Assembly (NCBI RefSeq): GCF_018499875.1
Contig: NZ_JAHBAY010000006.1
Coordinates: 310,001 to 374,000 of the forward strand
Direction of reading: 5' to 3'
Origin: Kineosporia corallincola
GTDB lineage: Bacteria > Actinomycetota > Actinomycetes > Actinomycetales > Kineosporiaceae
Length of the DNA: 64,000 nucleotides
Made by a program: the position numbers and the translations under genes. The notes under the pieces were generated by a model, which saw only the letters and a program-made list of their open reading frames with translations, did no database searches and had not been told where the DNA came from. This document shows positions 58,165 through 64,000 of the stretch, one piece after another. The stretch's first letter is position 1. Every line of letters begins with the position of its first letter.

Positions 58165-58335
58165 CTAGGGCGTGTTTTGGAATTCGCTGCCGTAGCGAGG
58201 AGGTGCCCGGGGCGTCGGCTGGGCGCGGCCGGTGGGGCACCTCGTAGCGGTGTTCTACGTGGGGCCCCACCGGACGCGGTCAGACGGCGTCACGGGTGCC
58301 CCGCAGTAGGCATGGAATTCCAAAACACGCCCTAG
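58165..58335. mobile_element. 171-bp MITE-like element with 21-bp perfect terminal inverted repeats
   Basis: Ends 58165-58185 and 58315-58335 are exact inverted copies; each begins with CTAG followed by GGCGTGTTTTGGAATT. CTAG is probably the duplicated 4-bp target, consistent with the YTAR targets of IS5-group elements. The 129-bp interior has no ORF and contains a further GAGGTGCCC/GGGGCACCTC inverted repeat. The element is non-autonomous and would need a transposase in trans. Confidence 0.8.
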
Positions 58336-58342
58336 GCCCTGG

Positions 58343-58388
58343 AACGGTGGACGACGCCGGGCCGGCCGGCCTCTCGTCGTCCACCGTT
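58343..58388. terminator. Terminator of the UvrA-like gene
   Basis: 14-bp perfect stem (58343-58356 with 58375-58388) abutting the stop codon of the minus-strand UvrA-like gene. Confidence 0.8.
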
Positions 58389-60743
<2,355 letters not shown>

Positions 60744-60875
60744 CGAGGCTCCATCGGTCGGCTGTCGATCGGTCGGCTGGGTCCCGACCGCATCGTGCCA
60801 CGTCATCGCCGCCGACGGGCCGAGCTGGTTTCTCGATTCCTGCTCGATTCCCGCTCGATCGCTGCTCGCCTCGGA

Positions 60876-62462
60876 TCAGTCGACCCGGCCGAACTCCCCT
60901 GCGGCGTACTGCTCCGCGAGTTCCCGCCGCCGCAGTTTGCCGCTGCTCGTGCGCAGCAACTGTGAAGAGCTCAGATAATGGACGTCGAGGGGCCGCACAG
61001 TCACCCCCAGCGTGCTGACCAGGTGCTCCACCAGGCGCGTGCGGCAGCCCTCCGGGTCGGCGCGGGCCTCACGGCGCAGCGCGGTCAGCACCACGATCCG
61101 GCCGTCGCTCTGGATCACCGCGGTCCGGCCCGGTGACACGAACGGCAGCCGCTCGATCGCCTGCTCGAAATCGACCGCGAACAGGCTCTGGCCGTTCACC
61201 TTGATCCGGTCGCTGATCCGGCCGGTCACGAACAGCTCCCCGTCGTCCACAAAGCCGGTGTCACCGGTGCGGTAGAAGCCGTCCGGACCGGCCAGCGGAC
61301 GCCCGGTGCCGAGGTACCCGTCGGCGAGTGTGCCTCCGGCCAGCTCGATCTCGCCGAGTTCGCGCTCACCGCAGAGCTTTCCGTCGGACCCGCGCAGCCG
61401 CAGGCTGAACTCCGGCATCGGCGGGCCGAGCGAGATCGCCGGCACGCCGGACGGCCCGTCCACCACCCGGATCTCGCTGCCGGGCGGGCGGCTCGACACC
61501 AGCAGCACCGTCTCGGCCATGCCGTAGCAGGGCATGAACACGTCGCGACGCAGCCCGGCCGGGGCCATCAGGTCGCTGAACGCCCGCAGGTGCGGGATGT
61601 CGATCGGCTCGCTGCCCAGGTAGATCGACCGCACCCGGCTCAGGTCGAGGCCCTCCAGGCGTTCCGGCCCGGCGGCCTGGAGCAGCTTCAGCGAGTAGTC
61701 CACGGCGAAGTTCGGGATCACCGTGCCGACCGCTTGCTCCCGCCCCATCTGCTCCCACCAGCCGGGGCAGTCGGCGAGGAACGACAGCGGATCGCTGAGC
61801 AGCAGGTCGACGTCGGTGAACAGGCACGACAGCAGGCCGCCGACCAGGCCCATGTCGTGGTAGAGCGGCAGCCAGCTGCTCACCCGTTCCCCGGGGCGGC
61901 GCCCGTCGGTGCGGGCGATCATCGCCAGGTTGGCCCGCAACCGGCCGTGCAGCACCGGGATTCCCTTGGGGAACGCGGTGGACCCGGACGAGAACTGGAC
62001 GAACGCCGGCTCGTCGTCGGCGGGCGTGCGCAGCTGCGCCCCCTCGACGTCCAGACCGGTACCCGGCGGGGTGGAGGGCAGCGTGAGTGCGGTGACGGGC
62101 AGGTCCACGGTGGCCAGGCCGGGGGTGAGCAGCACCCGGTCGGCGGCGTGCTCCTGGGCCACGCGGCGCAGGAAGGCCTCGTACTCCGGCTTCGGCGAGG
62201 CCAGCAGCAACGGCTTGACCGACAGCGGCAGCGCCCCGGCCTGCATCAGCGCGAGAAAGGCCAGCACCACCGGGGCGGAGGTCTCGAACGGGAACAGCAC
62301 CCGGGTGCCCGGCCCGACACCCTGCCGGCGAAAGTGCTCGGCGTAGGCCAGGATCCGGGCCGGGAACTCCCGGTAGGGAATCACCTCGGCCGGATCGTCC
62401 TCGTCGTACCCGCCGTACAGGTGCAGGGCCCCGCCGGTGGCCTTCTGAAGGTGTTCCAGCAC
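60876..62462 (-). CDS. Fatty acyl-AMP ligase (FAAL)-like adenylating enzyme
   Basis: 528 aa. The adenylation motif VQFSSGSTAFPKGIPV near residue 160, SWLPLYHDMGLVGGLL, NFAVDYSLKLL, YGMAETVLLVS and the C-terminal hinge YRTGDTGFVDDGELFVTGRISDRIKVNGQSLF match FAAL-type ligases that load fatty acids onto carrier proteins. The catalytic C-terminal Lys is in SSGKLRRREL. GTG 62462 is used. The gene lies 4 nt after the thioesterase gene in a minus-strand operon with a diiron protein and a carrier protein. It probably activates a fatty acid for that carrier. Confidence 0.88.
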   Translation of the reverse strand: MLEHLQKATGGALHLYGGYDEDDPAEVIPYREFPARILAYAEHFRRQGVGPGTRVLFPFETSAPVVLAFLALMQAGALPLSVKPLLLASPKPEYEAFLRRVAQEHAADRVLLTPGLATVDLPVTALTLPSTPPGTGLDVEGAQLRTPADDEPAFVQFSSGSTAFPKGIPVLHGRLRANLAMIARTDGRRPGERVSSWLPLYHDMGLVGGLLSCLFTDVDLLLSDPLSFLADCPGWWEQMGREQAVGTVIPNFAVDYSLKLLQAAGPERLEGLDLSRVRSIYLGSEPIDIPHLRAFSDLMAPAGLRRDVFMPCYGMAETVLLVSSRPPGSEIRVVDGPSGVPAISLGPPMPEFSLRLRGSDGKLCGERELGEIELAGGTLADGYLGTGRPLAGPDGFYRTGDTGFVDDGELFVTGRISDRIKVNGQSLFAVDFEQAIERLPFVSPGRTAVIQSDGRIVVLTALRREARADPEGCRTRLVEHLVSTLGVTVRPLDVHYLSSSQLLRTSSGKLRRRELAEQYAAGEFGRVD

Positions 62463-62466
62463 GTGC

Positions 62467-62880
62467 TCATCCCTTTCCCGGGGTGGACGCCTCGACGTAG
62501 TCCTGGAGGGTGACCAGGCAGCGCTGGTGCGAGTCCAGGAAGGCGACCGTGACCAGGGCGTCCACCGCCGTGACGGCGCCCTGCGCGATGCGCTGCCGGA
62601 ACCGGGCCCGGTAGGTCAGCCCGTCCTCGTCGTACTGATCGGGCGAAGTGAGGTCGGTGTGCACCTCCACCTCGCCCCGGCCGATCTCCGCCCGGTAGTC
62701 CAGCTCGCAGCGGGCCACCACGGAGACCACCCGGTCGCCCGGCACCAGGCCGTGCTGCCCGAGCCAGTGCCAGCGACCGGCCTCCAGGTATTCCACCGCG
62801 ACCGCGTTGTTGACGTGGCCCAGCGGGTCCAGGTCGTTCGGCCGCACCAGCAGGGTGAGCCGGGTGTCGCCGAATTCCAC
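62467..62880 (-). CDS. Hot-dog fold acyl thioesterase
   Basis: 137 aa; the 4HBT-type motif DLDPLGHVNNAVAVEYLEAGRWHWLG carries the active-site Asp. ELDYRAEIGRGEVEVHT and VTVAFLDSHQRCL are the central strands of the fold. It probably releases the finished acyl chain from a carrier protein or CoA. GTG 62880 lies 9 nt after the diiron-protein gene and the stop is just ahead of the FAAL gene. Confidence 0.85.
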   Translation of the reverse strand: MEFGDTRLTLLVRPNDLDPLGHVNNAVAVEYLEAGRWHWLGQHGLVPGDRVVSVVARCELDYRAEIGRGEVEVHTDLTSPDQYDEDGLTYRARFRQRIAQGAVTAVDALVTVAFLDSHQRCLVTLQDYVEASTPGKG

Positions 62881-62888
62881 TGCTGGGA

Positions 62889-63809
62889 TCAGCTTTCCAG
62901 CAGGTCCATCCAGGTGTCCTCGAGCTCCTCGGCGGAGTGCACCTCGATACCGGTGATCTTCTTCAGCGCGCCGAAGATCAGCTGGGCCTTCTTCTCCGGT
63001 GCCTCCGGCCGGTAGCCGCCGTCACCGCTCTCCAGATGGTCCCACCAGTTCACGTGGGTGCCCCGGTTCTCCAGGTGGTCGCGGTCGCTGCCGCGCAGCT
63101 CACCGTCTTCCCGCAGGAACAGGTGCCCCACCGCGAAGGCGTCCTTCGGGTGGTACTCCCCGCTGTCCACCAGGGCCTTGGCGAACGCCACGAAGTAGTT
63201 GCGGTGCTGGATCTCGTCGGCCGCCACCTGCTTGAACAGCTTGCGCAGACCGGGATCGGCCACCACCTGCTGGCACTGGCCGTAGTTCACCGCGGCGGTG
63301 ATCTCGGAGATCGCCAGCAGCATCAGCGTGCGCAGCATGTCGTCGTCGGGAAACACCTGACGGAACTCGATGAACGTCTCGTCGGTGATCTCCGGCATGC
63401 CGCTCAGCGTGGCCAGGCGGATGAAAACCGTTTCGTGATGCGCCTCTTCCTCGTTCCAGTACCGGCTCCAGGTGCCACAGGCCTGCATCACGGCCGAGAC
63501 CGCCGGGTTCTTCTCCTGCCAGCGGCGGCATTCCGCGTCGGCCTGGCGTTCCAGCCGGTCGGCACCGGGTTTGGTGGTCAGCTCGGCCCGCCCGGCGTTC
63601 CAGACCAGTGAGCGGTCCACCTCGGTGAGGCTGTCCAGGTCGATGGCCGAGAGCATCTCCATCGTGCTCCAGCGCCGCGACTCGTGCAGGCGCTGCTGCT
63701 CCCAGGTGACGTCGACCAGCGACATCTCCCGGACAGTCAGTGCGTCCCAGAGGTCGGTGACGATCGCGGGTGGACGCTGTGTGGTCCGGTTGGTCTCGAC
63801 GGTGGTCAC
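62889..63809 (-). CDS. Ferritin-like diiron oxygenase / acyl-ACP desaturase-like
   Basis: 306 aa. Two diiron motifs, EEEAHHETVF near residue 121 and DEIQHRNYF near residue 198, plus an upstream Glu in GRAELTTK, follow the spacing of soluble acyl-ACP desaturases and AurF-like N-oxygenases. Companion genes (carrier protein, FAAL, thioesterase) favour modification of an ACP-bound acyl chain, such as desaturation or hydroxylation. GTG 63809 overlaps the stop of the preceding gene by 4 nt. Which reaction it performs cannot be decided from sequence alone. Confidence 0.83.
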   Translation of the reverse strand: MTTVETNRTTQRPPAIVTDLWDALTVREMSLVDVTWEQQRLHESRRWSTMEMLSAIDLDSLTEVDRSLVWNAGRAELTTKPGADRLERQADAECRRWQEKNPAVSAVMQACGTWSRYWNEEEAHHETVFIRLATLSGMPEITDETFIEFRQVFPDDDMLRTLMLLAISEITAAVNYGQCQQVVADPGLRKLFKQVAADEIQHRNYFVAFAKALVDSGEYHPKDAFAVGHLFLREDGELRGSDRDHLENRGTHVNWWDHLESGDGGYRPEAPEKKAQLIFGALKKITGIEVHSAEELEDTWMDLLES

Positions 63810-64000
63810 GCTGCCCCCTCGGCCTGCTTGTCGTACTCCTCCAGGAACGCCGCCAGCACCTCGGTGGTGGGCGTGTTCAAAGGCAGGGCGGGCAGGCGCA
63901 CGCGAACGCCGTGGTCCTTGCGCACGGCGTTGGAGGTGCGTGCCAGCGCCTCCATCAGGTCCAGGCTGTTGGTCATCCTGGGACTGGCCGCCAGAACACT
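63806..64000 (-). CDS. Acyl carrier protein-like, 5' end outside the window
   Basis: The minus-strand frame is open to the right edge and ends with TGA at 63806-63808. The visible 64 residues include PRMTNSLDLMEALARTSNAV, whose Ser-Leu resembles the D-S-L phosphopantetheine site (here N-S-L), followed by HGVRVRLPALPLNTPTTEVLAAFLEEYD, like ACP helix 3 and 4. An internal ATG at 63976 would give only 56 aa. It is the first visible gene of the operon with the diiron enzyme. The Asn in place of Asp is unusual but tolerated in some ACPs. Confidence 0.6.
   Translation of the reverse strand, partial: SVLAASPRMTNSLDLMEALARTSNAVRKDHGVRVRLPALPLNTPTTEVLAAFLEEYDKQAEGAA

Overview
The window is a high-GC actinobacterial chromosome segment: GTG and TTG starts are common, codons strongly favour G/C in third position, many operon genes overlap by 4 nt (ATGA or GTGA), and the first 9 kb carries the metG / rsmI / pmt neighbourhood known from mycobacteria and other Actinomycetota. 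Three soluble chemoreceptors and two multi-CheW proteins point to a motile actinomycete. A Kineosporia-like organism would fit, but that is inference. No phage, CRISPR array or complete insertion sequence was seen.

Layout. 1-9 kb: 3' part of metG, an aminotransferase, a VOC protein, a double-GNAT protein, rsmI, a polytopic membrane protein and a divergent protein O-mannosyltransferase. 9-18.6 kb: an F420-type oxidoreductase, then a tandemly duplicated chemosensory module, each copy being a soluble five-PAS chemoreceptor followed by a triple-CheW protein. 18.7-24.6 kb: ROK regulator divergent from xylA, a 53-aa membrane protein, a secreted GH26-like glycosidase with a long Thr-rich linker, and a CDF metal exporter. 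24.8-37.7 kb: amino-acid permease, NDMA-type alcohol dehydrogenase and TetR regulator, then the phenylacetate (paa) cluster: paaABCDE-thiolase-hydratase-dehydrogenase on the minus strand, divergent from paaZ and paaG. The phenylacetate-CoA ligase paaK sits apart at 45.3-46.6 kb with an AraC regulator.

37.7-41.9 kb: nrdHIEF, the oxygen-dependent, B12-independent class Ib ribonucleotide reductase, preceded by two candidate NrdR boxes and a cobalamin riboswitch. Repression by B12 makes sense if a B12-dependent class II enzyme exists elsewhere in the genome. 42-44.7 kb: a TetR repressor divergent from a DrrAB-like drug exporter, with a phased array of TGMAC-N3-GTTCA operators between them. 45.2 kb: tRNA-Ala(CGC) flanked by an unusual ~40-bp direct repeat.

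46.8-58 kb: AraC regulator, CapA-like lipoprotein, a small DivIVA-type protein, beta-carbonic anhydrase, a two-GAF chemoreceptor, an LLM oxidoreductase with an F420/NADP reductase-like protein, a FadR-type regulator convergent with a GH29 alpha-L-fucosidase, and leuA. leuA has a leucine-rich leader peptide but lacks the C-terminal leucine-feedback domain, and its 3' end runs antisense into a tetR gene. That tetR gene has a 171-bp MITE-like element 10 bp upstream of its start.

58.4-64 kb: a UvrA2/DrrC-like ATPase, then the end of an apparent fatty-acyl biosynthetic cluster (ACP, diiron oxygenase/desaturase, hot-dog thioesterase, fatty acyl-AMP ligase) that continues past the right edge. The least ordinary content is the duplicated PAS5-receptor/CheW3 module, with a near-identical tract of foreign codon usage inside both receptors, followed by the operator array, the RNR control region, the leuA/tetR/MITE junction and the edge cluster.
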